Part shown: piece by piece, positions 24,286 to 32,769 of the stretch
Position numbering within the stretch: the first letter of the stretch is position 1
Layout of the letters: the number at the start of each line of letters is the position of its first letter
Assembly: GCF_002952775.1 (NCBI RefSeq)
Contig: NZ_CP025066.1
Span: 1,240,001-1,304,000 of the forward strand
Source: Halalkaliarchaeum desulfuricum
Lineage (GTDB): Archaea > Halobacteriota > Halobacteria > Halobacteriales > Haloferacaceae
DNA length: 64,000 nucleotides
Reading direction: 5' to 3'
Translations under genes and position numbers: made by a program
Notes under the pieces: generated by a model
The model's database searches: none
The model's input: only the letters and a program-made list of their open reading frames with translations
What the model was told of the DNA's origin: nothing

Positions 24286-25734
24286 TCACCCGGAGGGCGA
24301 TTCGTCGTCAAACTGTCCCTCGGCGTCAGCGTTCACATCGTCTTCAGCGATCTTCTCGTCACCGTCCTCCGCTGTACTCTCCTCGCCTGCGTCATCCTCC
24401 TCGCCTGCGTCGTCCTCCTCGATGTCGTCGTCAGCCACGACACCGACGTCGCCCTCGGTGGAATCCTGGACTTCGTCTCCGGTCTCTGCCGCCGGTCGAT
24501 CGGAAACTGGCACGACGCCGGTGCGTATCGCGATTCCGCCGATCACGAGCAACAGACCCAGTCCGACGAGCACCCAGGACTGACTGAAGAACACGGCCAG
24601 GGTCCGATCGAGAAGTCCGAGCACGAGCGCCACGAGTTCCGGTTGTATTTCACCCTGGCCGGCTGCGGCTTCGAGCTCCGTTTCGATCACGTCCTGTGAG
24701 ATTTCCAGGCCTGCAACGGTTATCACCCCGGCGAGAGTGGACGCCGATCCCACGACGAGTAGACCCGCCGACCGAGTGACAGTGAACCAGCCGACGAACG
24801 CCGAGACGACGATGGCAACCAGCGGCAGCACGATGGCGAGGATTCCCAGAAGCGACACGCCGTCGCGGACCGTCTCCAGGTTCTCCCTGTCCTCTTCGGT
24901 CAGTTCCTCCGTCAACTCGACGGTGTCCGGGAGCTCCTCGTCGAGCTGGTTGTGCGCCGCGGTTTCCGCCGCCTCCAGGACGCTCGCCTCGGCGTCTTCG
25001 ACGCGTTCCATGAACTCATCGTAGGTGAGATCCTCCTCGATCAACCCGTCGACGTACACCGTCCCCAGCTCGAGGACCGCGCTCTCGACCTCCGGTGGAT
25101 ACTCCTCGTCGGCGATGTCGGCTTCGAGCTCGGCGATCGCCTCCTCACGGATCTCCTCGCGCGACTCCTCGTATGCCTCATCCAGTTCCTCATCCGTGAG
25201 ATGCGGCGTCGTCTCCTCCTGGATACGCTGTTTCTGCTCCTCCTCGAACTCCGCTCTCGTGGCCTCGAACTCCGACTCGCTTTCCGTCAGCGCAGCGAAC
25301 GTCGGATCTAGCTCCCGGAGTTCCGCGGTGTCGACGACCGATTCCGCGATCTTCGGGGCGAGTTCGTCCTTTAGCGTCTCGGTTTCGACGGCGAGATACA
25401 GCTCCTCCCGGTCGCCGTGGAGATACGCGTACAGACGATCGACGTTCGCCTCAGTCTGTTCCTGGAGGTACTCCTCGGTGACCACCTCGGCGATCAGTTC
25501 CTCGGGATCAGGTTCATCCTCGACAGTTCCGTCGGCCATCCCCTCGGCCATTTCCCGTTGTATCTCCTCGAGCAAGACAGCGTACGCGTCCTCCTCCTCG
25601 AGGCTCTCCTTCACGAACTCACTGTCGAGTGCAGTCCTGTCGACTCCGACGGCGAAATTGGCACCCAGAATCGATATCAACAGTACGACACCAAGAAATC
25701 CAACGACGAGAGCCCGCCCCAGATTTCGCGCCAT
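24286..25734 (-). CDS. Membrane protein with a long acidic coiled-coil extracellular region
   Basis: A 482-residue protein. One N-terminal helix (residues 9-28) is followed by about 250 residues of Glu-rich helical sequence, typical of coiled coils (EEEQKQRIQEET, DEAYEESREEIREEAI). Three or four helices follow at about 300-410, then an acidic tail rich in GEEDDAGEE. I do not recognise the family. It may sense or scaffold at the membrane. The histidine kinase gene starts only 42 bp downstream on the same strand, so co-transcription is possible. Confidence 0.75.
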   Translation of the reverse strand: MARNLGRALVVGFLGVVLLISILGANFAVGVDRTALDSEFVKESLEEEDAYAVLLEEIQREMAEGMADGTVEDEPDPEELIAEVVTEEYLQEQTEANVDRLYAYLHGDREELYLAVETETLKDELAPKIAESVVDTAELRELDPTFAALTESESEFEATRAEFEEEQKQRIQEETTPHLTDEELDEAYEESREEIREEAIAELEADIADEEYPPEVESAVLELGTVYVDGLIEEDLTYDEFMERVEDAEASVLEAAETAAHNQLDEELPDTVELTEELTEEDRENLETVRDGVSLLGILAIVLPLVAIVVSAFVGWFTVTRSAGLLVVGSASTLAGVITVAGLEISQDVIETELEAAAGQGEIQPELVALVLGLLDRTLAVFFSQSWVLVGLGLLLVIGGIAIRTGVVPVSDRPAAETGDEVQDSTEGDVGVVADDDIEEDDAGEEDDAGEESTAEDGDEKIAEDDVNADAEGQFDDESPSG

Positions 25735-25920
25735 GTGCCATTCTCATCATCAGCCTCACAAATACTGTTCGGTGCAGTTACCGTTTTTGAGAGTCGGACC
25801 CTCCCGAAAGCCGATCGGGACGCGAGTCGCCACAACGGGAACGCTCTTGACCGGGAGGATACAATTGCGACGTGTCCGCAACTGCGACGAACGGCGGTCA
25901 ACGGGAGCCGAAGACGAGAC

Positions 25921-26361
25921 ATGAGCCACGAACCCGAAAAGCAGTACAGCGAAAGCGTCGAGATGTACCTGAAGGAGATGTATCTGCTCTCCCGGAACGG
26001 TGATCCAGCCAAGACGGGAGAACTGGCCGACTCGCTGGGGGTGTCCCCGCCGAGCGTGACCGAGATGGTCGATCGGCTGGCCGAGCAGGGGCTCGCCACT
26101 CGCGAGAAACATCGGGGAACGCGACTCACCGAGGACGGGACACACGAGGCCGAACGTGTGCTGCGGAAACACTGCCGGATCGAGCGGTTTCTGGTGGAAC
26201 AACTGGGCAAGACCACGGGGTTCCACGAGGAGGCGTGCCGGCTCGAACACGCGATGAGCGACGACGTGGCCCGCGCGCTCGATCGGTTTGTCGACCTCCC
26301 CGACGAGTGTCCGGACTGTTACGACCGCGAAGCTGACCGTTGCTCGCGGCTGTTCGGGTGA
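25921..26361 (+). CDS. DtxR/MntR-family metal-dependent repressor
   Basis: A 146-residue regulator. Residues 8-70 are the winged helix (SESVEMYLKEMYLL ... VSPPSVTEMVDRLAEQGLATRE). The dimer domain has EEACRLEHAMSDD, which matches the Cys/Glu-His metal site of DtxR-type repressors, and the C-terminus has CPDC and CSRLFG, which might bind another ion. It lacks an SH3 domain. It probably represses iron or manganese uptake genes when metal is bound. Translation of the next gene may be coupled through GTGA if that gene starts at 26358. Confidence 0.9.
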   Translation: MSHEPEKQYSESVEMYLKEMYLLSRNGDPAKTGELADSLGVSPPSVTEMVDRLAEQGLATREKHRGTRLTEDGTHEAERVLRKHCRIERFLVEQLGKTTGFHEEACRLEHAMSDDVARALDRFVDLPDECPDCYDREADRCSRLFG

Positions 26362-26468
26362 GCGATCCGGAACTGAACGCAGTCGGGACCGACGACAGCA
26401 GCACCGACGACGAAACCGGCGATGTCGAGGACGAGGAGCTTTTACCGTCAGGAAGCGTATCCACGGCG

Positions 26469-26834
26469 ATGCGTTTCGGACTGTTCGACATGATCGGGTT
26501 GGCGACGACGCTCGTGTTCGCCATCCCGCTGGCCAACGTCGGCGTGCTGCGGATCCTGGGCGGCGAGACGCTGTTCGGTGCGGGGCTCGTCGCCGTAGCC
26601 GTCGCGATGGTCGTTTTACCCCAGTTCTTCTTCAATCCTGGGCGGATCGTGAAAGCGCTCGTGTCCGGATTGGTTCCGCGCCGCCTCCGGAGCGTCGGCG
26701 ACGGAAGCGCCACGGCTGACGGCGATGGCATCTCGGGTCACGACGATGGCATCGCGGTCGAAGACGGGAGCGTCACGGTCGAAGACGGGAGCGTCACGGA
26801 CGGCGGTGACGAGAAAACTGAACCGCAGGGCTAG
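26469..26834 (+). CDS. Small membrane protein (DUF7533-like)
   Basis: A 121-residue protein beginning MRFGLFDMIGLATTLVFAIP, with two to three helices and an acidic tail that has a 21-bp in-frame repeat (VEDGSVT). The start at 26469 is supported by GCTTTTACCG (about 26438-26447), 22-31 bp upstream. A GTG at 26358, overlapping the DtxR-like stop as GTGA, would add 37 acidic residues. The stop TAG is interlocked with the stop of the convergent helicase gene in CTAG. The family name is from memory only. Confidence 0.68.
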   Translation: MRFGLFDMIGLATTLVFAIPLANVGVLRILGGETLFGAGLVAVAVAMVVLPQFFFNPGRIVKALVSGLVPRRLRSVGDGSATADGDGISGHDDGIAVEDGSVTVEDGSVTDGGDEKTEPQG

Positions 26835-28687
26835 GTCGCCGTCTCTGCCTCGACGGACGGCGCAATCTCGAGTTCGTCGAGCAGTTCCTCGATCGAAGCC
26901 TCCTGGGGTTCACCACACAGGAGGACGTCGAGAGGAAGCGTCGGCGCCCCTTTGATGACGTTTTCCAGCAGGACGAGTCGCTCGCGGGCCCGGGACATCC
27001 CGACGTAAAACACCCGACGCTCGTTGTCGGTCACGATCGGTACCGGGTTCGTCGTCTTCGTGAACGTTCCGTCGATCCCCGGAACGTTCTCGGGATCCTC
27101 GACGGAGGCGGCCATCTGCTCGACCACCTTCTCCGTGAGGTCGGTGCCGACGTACACGTGGTCGGCCTCGCGCCCCTTCGCGGAGTGGATCGTTCCGACC
27201 CGCACCCGGTTGGGATCCATCTTCTGGTAGTCACCCGTGAAGTACGCCTTCACGGAGTTGCGCTGAAAGCTCGTCACCTTCCGGAGCATGTCGCCAGCGC
27301 TGGCGGGACCGGGCATGAACGGAACCCGGTCGCGGATCCCGTCGGGATCGATGTCGATCTGGGCGATGTCGTCGACGTCGGCTTCCTCCTCGATCTCCTC
27401 GAGGAAGTCGTAAAACTCCTCCCTGTCGTTCGTCCCGAACGCCGACGTCTGCAGCATGTCCGCGAGTCGGCGGGCCTGCAGGCCGGTGACCTGCTCGTCG
27501 GCGTCGATCGCCTCGATGGCCCGCACGTAGTCGGTGAGTCGGTCGGTCCACATCCGCTGGTCGGTGAGCGCGCTGAAAGGGATCCCGATGTCGATGAACT
27601 CGTCGATGAACTGGAACAGCTGATAGCGAGCCCGAAACAGGACCATCACGGTCTCCTCGTCGTCGCTTTCGACGGTGTACCGGACGTTCCGGGCGACCTC
27701 GAGCATCGAGGGGTTCTGCTGGGCCTCGACAATGCCGCCCTCCTTGCGGGGTTTGAGGTCCTTCTCCTGCCGCTTTGCGATGTGTCTGACCTCCGCGTTG
27801 ACGGCATCGAGGATCCGCGAGGGGAGCCGGTAGGAGTTGGGCAACACGACGTCCTCGTCGACCGGGGTTTCGAGCAGGAGGTCGGGGTCGGCACCCTGCC
27901 AGGCGTACACGACCTGGTCGTCGTCGCCGGCGATCAACACCTTCTGCATGTGCGGGCGCCACTCTTCGTACACCTCGTACTGGAGCGTCGTGATGTCCTG
28001 GAACTCGTCGATCACCAGATAGTCGACGTTCGGGAGAAGCGACCGCTGGGCGACCCGTTCGAGCATGTCGGCGAAGCCGACCAACCCGTGTTCGCCTTTA
28101 TAAGCTCGCCACGCGCGGATCGTCTGTGGGACGTCGACGCGGTCGTCCGACGACGACCACGTCGGGGTGTATTTGTTGCCCTCCTGGGCGTTCGGATCGA
28201 TCTCCGGCGGGAGGCGAACCTCCTCTACGTCCCACTGGAACGGGACGTCGTACCAGTCGGCGACGTCACGCTGGGTTCGCTGGAGCCACTGGGAGGTGGC
28301 GATGACCTTGTTTCCGAGCGTCGTCGACCGAGCTGTGCGGCGTCCGGCGCCGCTGTGCTCGTCCTCGAACTCGATGCCGTAGTCCTCGCAGAACTCCTTT
28401 TTGTCGTCCTCGCCCACGACGTCCCCACGCGAGAGGTTCAAAAGCTCGTACGCCTTCGCGTGCATGGTACAGACGTTTCCCTGCAGGGCACGGGGGGAGA
28501 CGTCGAGACGCTCCGCGAGGCGTTCGCGGACCTCGGCCGCCGCCGCCCGTGTGTACGAGACGACGAGGACGTCCCGGAAGGTTATCTCCTCGTCTTCGAG
28601 CAACTCTTCGACGCGATCGAGGAGCGCCGTCGTCTTCCCGCTCCCCGGACCGCCGAACAGTCGGGTTACCGTCGGGTCCGAACTCAT
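26831..28687 (-). CDS. UvrD/Rep-family DNA helicase
   Basis: A 618-residue superfamily-1A helicase. Visible motifs: Q/I region with Walker A GGPGSGKTTALLDRV (residues 12-26), Ia SYTRAAAAEVRERL, II DYLVIDEFQD, III AGDDDQVVYAWQGA, IV NSYRLPSRI, V VRVGTIHSAKGREADHVYV and VI RRVFYVGMSRARERLVL. It probably unwinds 3'-5' during repair or replication restart. The length is shorter than bacterial UvrD, as usual for archaeal members. A CGTTTATACG promoter box lies 24-33 bp before the ATG. Confidence 0.94.
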   Translation of the reverse strand: MSSDPTVTRLFGGPGSGKTTALLDRVEELLEDEEITFRDVLVVSYTRAAAAEVRERLAERLDVSPRALQGNVCTMHAKAYELLNLSRGDVVGEDDKKEFCEDYGIEFEDEHSGAGRRTARSTTLGNKVIATSQWLQRTQRDVADWYDVPFQWDVEEVRLPPEIDPNAQEGNKYTPTWSSSDDRVDVPQTIRAWRAYKGEHGLVGFADMLERVAQRSLLPNVDYLVIDEFQDITTLQYEVYEEWRPHMQKVLIAGDDDQVVYAWQGADPDLLLETPVDEDVVLPNSYRLPSRILDAVNAEVRHIAKRQEKDLKPRKEGGIVEAQQNPSMLEVARNVRYTVESDDEETVMVLFRARYQLFQFIDEFIDIGIPFSALTDQRMWTDRLTDYVRAIEAIDADEQVTGLQARRLADMLQTSAFGTNDREEFYDFLEEIEEEADVDDIAQIDIDPDGIRDRVPFMPGPASAGDMLRKVTSFQRNSVKAYFTGDYQKMDPNRVRVGTIHSAKGREADHVYVGTDLTEKVVEQMAASVEDPENVPGIDGTFTKTTNPVPIVTDNERRVFYVGMSRARERLVLLENVIKGAPTLPLDVLLCGEPQEASIEELLDELEIAPSVEAETAT

Positions 28688-28710
28688 TACAGGTTCTCTG
28701 GGCCCGAACC

Positions 28711-28720
28711 CGTATAAACG
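28711..28720 (-). promoter_or_regulatory. TATA box of the helicase gene
   Basis: CGTTTATACG on the minus strand, 24-33 bp before the ATG at 28687. Confidence 0.6.
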
Positions 28721-28859
28721 ACGTGGCTACAGTCACATCGTGAAAACGGACGGAAAATAGCCCACCAGATCGTTCGACACTGTGTACCACACACAAACAA
28801 AAATTAATATCCCTCCATCCTACGGTGTGTCTGTCCCGGTTCCCCGGGCCGATCAACCC

Positions 28860-28961
28860 ATGACCACGTACCCAACCGCGATCCCGTCGACCACTGACCC
28901 CAAGTGGTCCGTGCGTTCCGCTCGCGGTGGCGTGGTCGGACTCCCGGCCGTCGCCGCGTAA
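28860..28961 (+). CDS. Possible 33-residue protein
   Basis: A short frame, MTTYPTAIPSTTDPKWSVRS and on to GGVVGLPAVAA. Third codon positions are mostly G or C, as in nearby genes, and a TATA-like ATTAATATCC lies about 50 bp upstream. I know no homologue. It may equally be a leader sequence or chance. Confidence 0.28.
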   Translation: MTTYPTAIPSTTDPKWSVRSARGGVVGLPAVAA

Positions 28962-29072
28962 CGCACGACCGGCGACGGCTGCACTTTCTCCGCGTGCCGA
29001 CCGGCGAGGTGTCGCCGTCGCCCCTGGCCCCGTTTCGACGTTCGAACGACACACCACACAGACCCGAGTCCA

Positions 29073-29399
29073 ATGGCAGCAGCACGACACGACAGACGGA
29101 CCGCCCACGAAGGCGACGACGCCGACGACACGGCACGCATCGAACTCCGCGTTCGCATCGAGGTCCCACGCGACTGCGAGGGCGACCTCCAGGACGGAGT
29201 CGAGTCGAAACTCGTCCGGCCGTCGACAGTCGACCGGCTCGTCGAGTTCGAGGTTCACGAACTCAGACCGCGGCTCAACGACCTCAGCGTGGACGCCACC
29301 GCACAGTTCCGGACCGCGGCCTCGCCGGAAGCACTGCGGGCCGAACTCGAGGAACTCGTCGGTGTCACGCCGGCTCTCCCCGAGGACGGTTCCCGCTGA
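29073..29399 (+). CDS. Small acidic protein of unknown function
   Basis: A 108-residue protein with a disordered acidic N-terminus and then alternating beta-like segments (IELRVRIEVPRDCEGDLQDG, STVDRLVEFEVHELRP, LSVDATAQFRTA), so probably a small alpha/beta fold. The stop codon lies next to 25-bp repeats whose units also contain CTGAC. I see no known motif. Confidence 0.6.
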   Translation: MAAARHDRRTAHEGDDADDTARIELRVRIEVPRDCEGDLQDGVESKLVRPSTVDRLVEFEVHELRPRLNDLSVDATAQFRTAASPEALRAELEELVGVTPALPEDGSR

Positions 29400-29406
29400 C
29401 TCCCCA

Positions 29407-29470
29407 GCTGACGCCGAAGCCCACGACCCCCGCTGACGCCGAAGCCCACGACCCCCGCTGACGCCGAAGC
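29407..29470. repeat. 25-bp tandem repeat after the gene at 29073
   Basis: Units begin at 29407, 29432 and 29457 (the last partial). The unit starts GCTGACGCCGAAGCCCACGA and ends in a C run. The upstream gene ends CCCGCTGAC, so the repeat again contains a copy of the gene terminus. Confidence 0.85.
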
Positions 29471-29542
29471 GATCGCACCCTCCACGCCCTCCAGGGCCTC
29501 CAGGACCTTCGGGTGCGAAACGCCCAACGTCGACACGAAAAA

Positions 29543-29562
29543 TCGAGAGAGAGAGAGAGACC
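29543..29562. repeat. GA dinucleotide tract in front of a small gene
   Basis: An uninterrupted run of about eight GA pairs, ending two or three bases before ATG 29564. It may act as a ribosome-binding purine tract, or mark slippage; a change in its length would not shift the gene frame. Confidence 0.7.
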
Positions 29563-29563
29563 G

Positions 29564-29755
29564 ATGTTAGACCCCAATCACTCGCCCTACGAACAGCAAC
29601 GTGCACGCCCCGCGGACGCGTCCCAGGACCCCGCCCTCGTGGTGGGCTTTTTCGCGGCGATCGTCGTCGCACTCCTGGTCGCCTCGTTTCCCGCAGTCGT
29701 CGGGTATCTGGGTGCGGCGGCAGTCGGTGCCGTCGCGCACCGGGTCGTCGTCTGA
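29564..29755 (+). CDS. Small single-pass membrane protein
   Basis: A 63-residue protein, MLDPNHSPYEQQRARPADAS, then a hydrophobic stretch DPALVVGFFAAIVVALLVAS and a second shorter one, PAVVGYLGAAAVGAVAHRVVV. So one or two membrane spans and a polar N-terminus. The ATG at 29564 directly follows the GA tract; an earlier start would read through the tract. Family unknown. Confidence 0.65.
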   Translation: MLDPNHSPYEQQRARPADASQDPALVVGFFAAIVVALLVASFPAVVGYLGAAAVGAVAHRVVV

Positions 29756-29839
29756 GGGAGGCAGTAGAGGCCACTCCAACGGCGTTCTGCGGGAGGCCGA
29801 AACACAAGACGGTTTACCGCCACGCCTGTTTTTCACTGT

Positions 29840-31126
29840 ATGGACGACCTACTCGACGCCGCTGCCCGGATCACGGCGGGGGGGCCCGTGTGCGACGCAT
29901 GCCTCGGACGCCCGTTTGCGGACCGAAGCTACGGCCTCACCAACGAAGCGCGGGGGCGATCGCTCCGGGTCGCGCTCGCGCTCCGGGACGACGAAGAACC
30001 CGACGACGTCGAGCCCGACGACTGCTGGGTCTGTGAAGGGTTGTGTGGTCGGTTCGACGAGTGGGGCCGTCGCTGCGTCGAGACCGTCGAGGACGTCGAG
30101 TTCGAAACCTACCAGGTCGGAACCCGCGTTCCGCCGCTGCTGGAGGAGAACGAACAACTGCTCCGGGAGGATGCGGGCCTCGACGACGACGCCGGCGAAC
30201 CCCTCAAGTCGGAAGTGAACAGGGAAGTCGGAAAGCGGGTGGGTCGGCTGACCGAAACGGAAGTGTCCTTCGAGCGACCGGACGTCCAGTTCACCATCGA
30301 CGTCGCCGACGACCGGGTGGAACGACAGATAAACAGCGCGTTCGTCTACGGTCGCTACCGGAAGCTCGAACGGGACATCCCACAGACCGAATGGCCCTGC
30401 AGGGAGTGTCACGGATCGGGCCGCCAGGGCAAACTGGAGTGTGACCACTGCGGCGGCACCGGCTATCTCTACGACAGAAGCGTCGAGGAGCTCACCGCCC
30501 CGATCGTCATGGACGTGATGGACGGCACCGACGCGACGTTCCACGGCGCGGGCCGGGAGGACGTCGACGCGAAAATGCTCGGAACCGGGCGACCGTTCGT
30601 GATCGAGGTGTCGGAGCCGACCCGACGGCGCGTCGACGTCGACCGGCTGGAGGAGGACGTCAACGCGTTCGCCGACGGGGCAATCGAAGTCGAGGGGCTC
30701 CGGCTGGCGAGCTACGAGATGGTCGAGCGCGTCAAACGGCTGCCGGCCTCGAAGCGCTACCGCGCGACGGTTACGTTCGAGGATGACGTCGACGAGGAGG
30801 CGCTCGCGGAGGCAGTCGAGACGCTCGAGGGCGCCACCGTCGAGCAGTACACCCCCAACCGCGTCGACCACCGACGCGCGAGCAAGACCCGGGAGCGAAC
30901 CGTCTACGACATCGACGCCACGCTGGAGGGGCCGCGACGGGCGACAGTCGAGATCGACGGGGAGGGTGGACTGTACATAAAGGAACTGATCTCGGGGGAC
31001 GAGGGACGGACGGAGCCGAGCCTCGCAGGGCTGCTGGGGATCGAGGCGACGGTGACCGCGCTCGACGTTCTGGCGGTCGAAGGCGAGGACGAGCCGTTCG
31101 AGGATCCGGAGTATTTCCGGAAGTAG
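29840..31126 (+). CDS. pus10: tRNA pseudouridine synthase Pus10
   Basis: A 428-residue archaeal Pus10, which makes pseudouridine 54 (and 55) in the tRNA T-loop. The N-terminal half has a THUMP-like region with zinc ligands (CDACLGR, CWVCEGLCGR, CRECHGSG and CDHCGGTG). The catalytic domain has FHGAGREDVDAKMLGTGRPF with the catalytic Asp, and ends with GGLYIKELISGDEGRTEPSL. Length and motif order are as in other archaea. TTTTTCACTG precedes the ATG, but no strong TATA box is visible. Confidence 0.95.
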   Translation: MDDLLDAAARITAGGPVCDACLGRPFADRSYGLTNEARGRSLRVALALRDDEEPDDVEPDDCWVCEGLCGRFDEWGRRCVETVEDVEFETYQVGTRVPPLLEENEQLLREDAGLDDDAGEPLKSEVNREVGKRVGRLTETEVSFERPDVQFTIDVADDRVERQINSAFVYGRYRKLERDIPQTEWPCRECHGSGRQGKLECDHCGGTGYLYDRSVEELTAPIVMDVMDGTDATFHGAGREDVDAKMLGTGRPFVIEVSEPTRRRVDVDRLEEDVNAFADGAIEVEGLRLASYEMVERVKRLPASKRYRATVTFEDDVDEEALAEAVETLEGATVEQYTPNRVDHRRASKTRERTVYDIDATLEGPRRATVEIDGEGGLYIKELISGDEGRTEPSLAGLLGIEATVTALDVLAVEGEDEPFEDPEYFRK

Positions 31127-31158
31127 TCTCGGAGTTCGTCGGGGAGACCCCCACGTTG

Positions 31159-31554
31159 CTACAGGAACTCTCGCACTTCCGAGTACCACATGTCGTGGTA
31201 ATCGACGGCGTCGAGTGCCTCCGCGACGTCGACCGCCAGCGCGTGCCAGCACCGCTGGTCGGGGTCCGTCGAGTCGAGGTTGTACTCGCTGTCCTTGCAG
31301 TGGCAGTCCCCGTTTTCGACGATGTACTCCTCGGAGTGCCCGACGACGACGGTAAAATCCCGGTACTGCTTCACCCGTCCCTCCCCGACCGCCGATATCG
31401 CTTGCTGGCCGCGGTCGCCGTGTGCCGAGACGATGGCGTCGGCTATCTCCGGAGTGAGTTCACCCGCCTCCGAGAGCGCCGCCTGCCAGTCGTCCCCCTC
31501 GCTCACGCGTGCTAATTTACGGTACCCATTCAAAACGGCGTCGGTGCGGGCCAC
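31159..31554 (-). CDS. SWIM-type zinc-finger protein
   Basis: The conserved part reads GDDWQAALSEAGELTPEIAD, VKQYRDFTVVVGHSEEYIVE and then CHCKDSEYNLDSTDPDQRCWH, a SWIM zinc-finger pattern (C-x-C ... C-x-H). SWIM domains bind DNA or proteins. The start is uncertain: the longest frame begins at ATG 31680, but that overlaps the divergent aminopeptidase gene (31646). GTG 31554 is used here; TTG 31533 and GTG 31506 are alternatives. It is convergent with pus10. Confidence 0.7.
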   Translation of the reverse strand: MARTDAVLNGYRKLARVSEGDDWQAALSEAGELTPEIADAIVSAHGDRGQQAISAVGEGRVKQYRDFTVVVGHSEEYIVENGDCHCKDSEYNLDSTDPDQRCWHALAVDVAEALDAVDYHDMWYSEVREFL

Positions 31555-31645
31555 CTCCCGAACCGAGTCGGCCGCCCGAAACCAGTCGACCGCCGCTGAG
31601 TCCCGTTTCGCAAGGTGTATGTCCCAGCCCTCGAACCGAAGCGGT

Positions 31646-32725
31646 ATGGACCCGCGCGTTCGCGAACACGCTGAGATCATCGTCGATCACTCGACCGGAA
31701 TCAAGGCCGGCGACGACGTCGTCATCCAGATGCCGCCGGAGGCCGAGGACCTCGCAGTCGCGTTGCACGAACTGTGTGGCGATCGCGGTGCCAATCCGGT
31801 GTATCTGAGCCACTCCGAGCGCGCAGATCGTGCGTTCCAGCGGGCGAGCGAGGGATTCGAACTCCCGGAACACCGGCTCGCGCTGTACGAGGAGACCGAC
31901 GTTTTCGTCATCTCGCGGGGCGGGGCGAACGTCACTGAAAAAAGCGACGTGGACCCGGAGACGACCGCGAACTACAACCGGGCGTTGGAACCGGTCAAGA
32001 ACGAACGCCTCTCGAAGACCTGGTGTCTCACCCAGTACCCGACCAGCGGTCACGCGCAGTTGGCCGGGATGAGCACGGAGGCGTACGAAAACTTCGTGTG
32101 GGACGCGGTCACGCTGGACTGGGACAAACAGCGGGACCGACAGGCGAACCTCGAGGAGATCCTGAACGAGGGAGAAGAGGTCCGGATCCGATCGGGCGAG
32201 GAGACAGACCTCACGATGTCGATCGCGGGCAACACCGCACTCAATGATTACGGCGAGGCGAACCTGCCGGGAGGCGAGGTGTTCACCGCCCCGGTCCGGG
32301 AGAGTCTCGAGGGAACCGTCCACTTCGACATGCCCTTGTACCGGTACGGCCGGGAGATCGAGGACGTCCGGCTCCGGTTCGAAGAAGGGAAAGTCGTGAG
32401 CCACAGCGCCGGACGGAACGAGGACTTGCTCGAAAGCATCCTCGACACCGACGAGGGGTCCCGATACGTCGGCGAACTCGGGATCGGAATGAACCGGGCG
32501 ATCGACCGGTTCACCTACAACATGCTGTTCGACGAGAAGATGGGCGACACCGTTCACATGGCCGTCGGATCCGCGTACCCCGACACGGTCGGTGACGAAA
32601 ACGAGCGCAACGAGTCTGCCGAGCACGTCGACATGATCGTCGACATGAGCGAGGACTCGACCATCGATGTCGACGGCGAAACGATCCAGCGGGACGGCAC
32701 CTTCGTTTTCGAGGACGGGTTCTAG
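31646..32725 (+). CDS. M29-family aminopeptidase
   Basis: A 359-residue metalloaminopeptidase, MDPRVREHAEIIVDHSTGIK, of the thermophilic-aminopeptidase (M29) family. It has GNTALNDYGEANLPGGEVFT, where the Glu is a likely metal ligand, then ELGIGMN, MLFDEKMGDTVHMAVG and AEHVDMIVDM with the Glu/His/Asp residues of the two-metal site. It would remove N-terminal residues from peptides in the cytoplasm. The start fits the family. Confidence 0.92.
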   Translation: MDPRVREHAEIIVDHSTGIKAGDDVVIQMPPEAEDLAVALHELCGDRGANPVYLSHSERADRAFQRASEGFELPEHRLALYEETDVFVISRGGANVTEKSDVDPETTANYNRALEPVKNERLSKTWCLTQYPTSGHAQLAGMSTEAYENFVWDAVTLDWDKQRDRQANLEEILNEGEEVRIRSGEETDLTMSIAGNTALNDYGEANLPGGEVFTAPVRESLEGTVHFDMPLYRYGREIEDVRLRFEEGKVVSHSAGRNEDLLESILDTDEGSRYVGELGIGMNRAIDRFTYNMLFDEKMGDTVHMAVGSAYPDTVGDENERNESAEHVDMIVDMSEDSTIDVDGETIQRDGTFVFEDGF

Positions 32726-32769
32726 CGCGAGCGAACAGGCTCTTTTAGCTGCGGCGCTTCGGATGTCGC

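Larger units (their letters stand above)
28688..29072. other. Long intergenic region between the helicase and the gene at 29073
   Basis: It holds the helicase promoter (28711-28720) and, further on, an AT-rich AAAAATTAATATCCC (28799-28813) that could be a plus-strand TATA box. A possible 33-codon frame follows (28860-28961). Beyond that the stretch is GC-rich with no convincing signal. Arginine-rich reading frames on both strands here look like shadows. Confidence 0.6.

Noticed and set aside
28266-29807. Minus-strand 513-residue frame
   Set aside because: Very Arg/Gly-rich and covers repeats and part of the helicase gene. No family signature.
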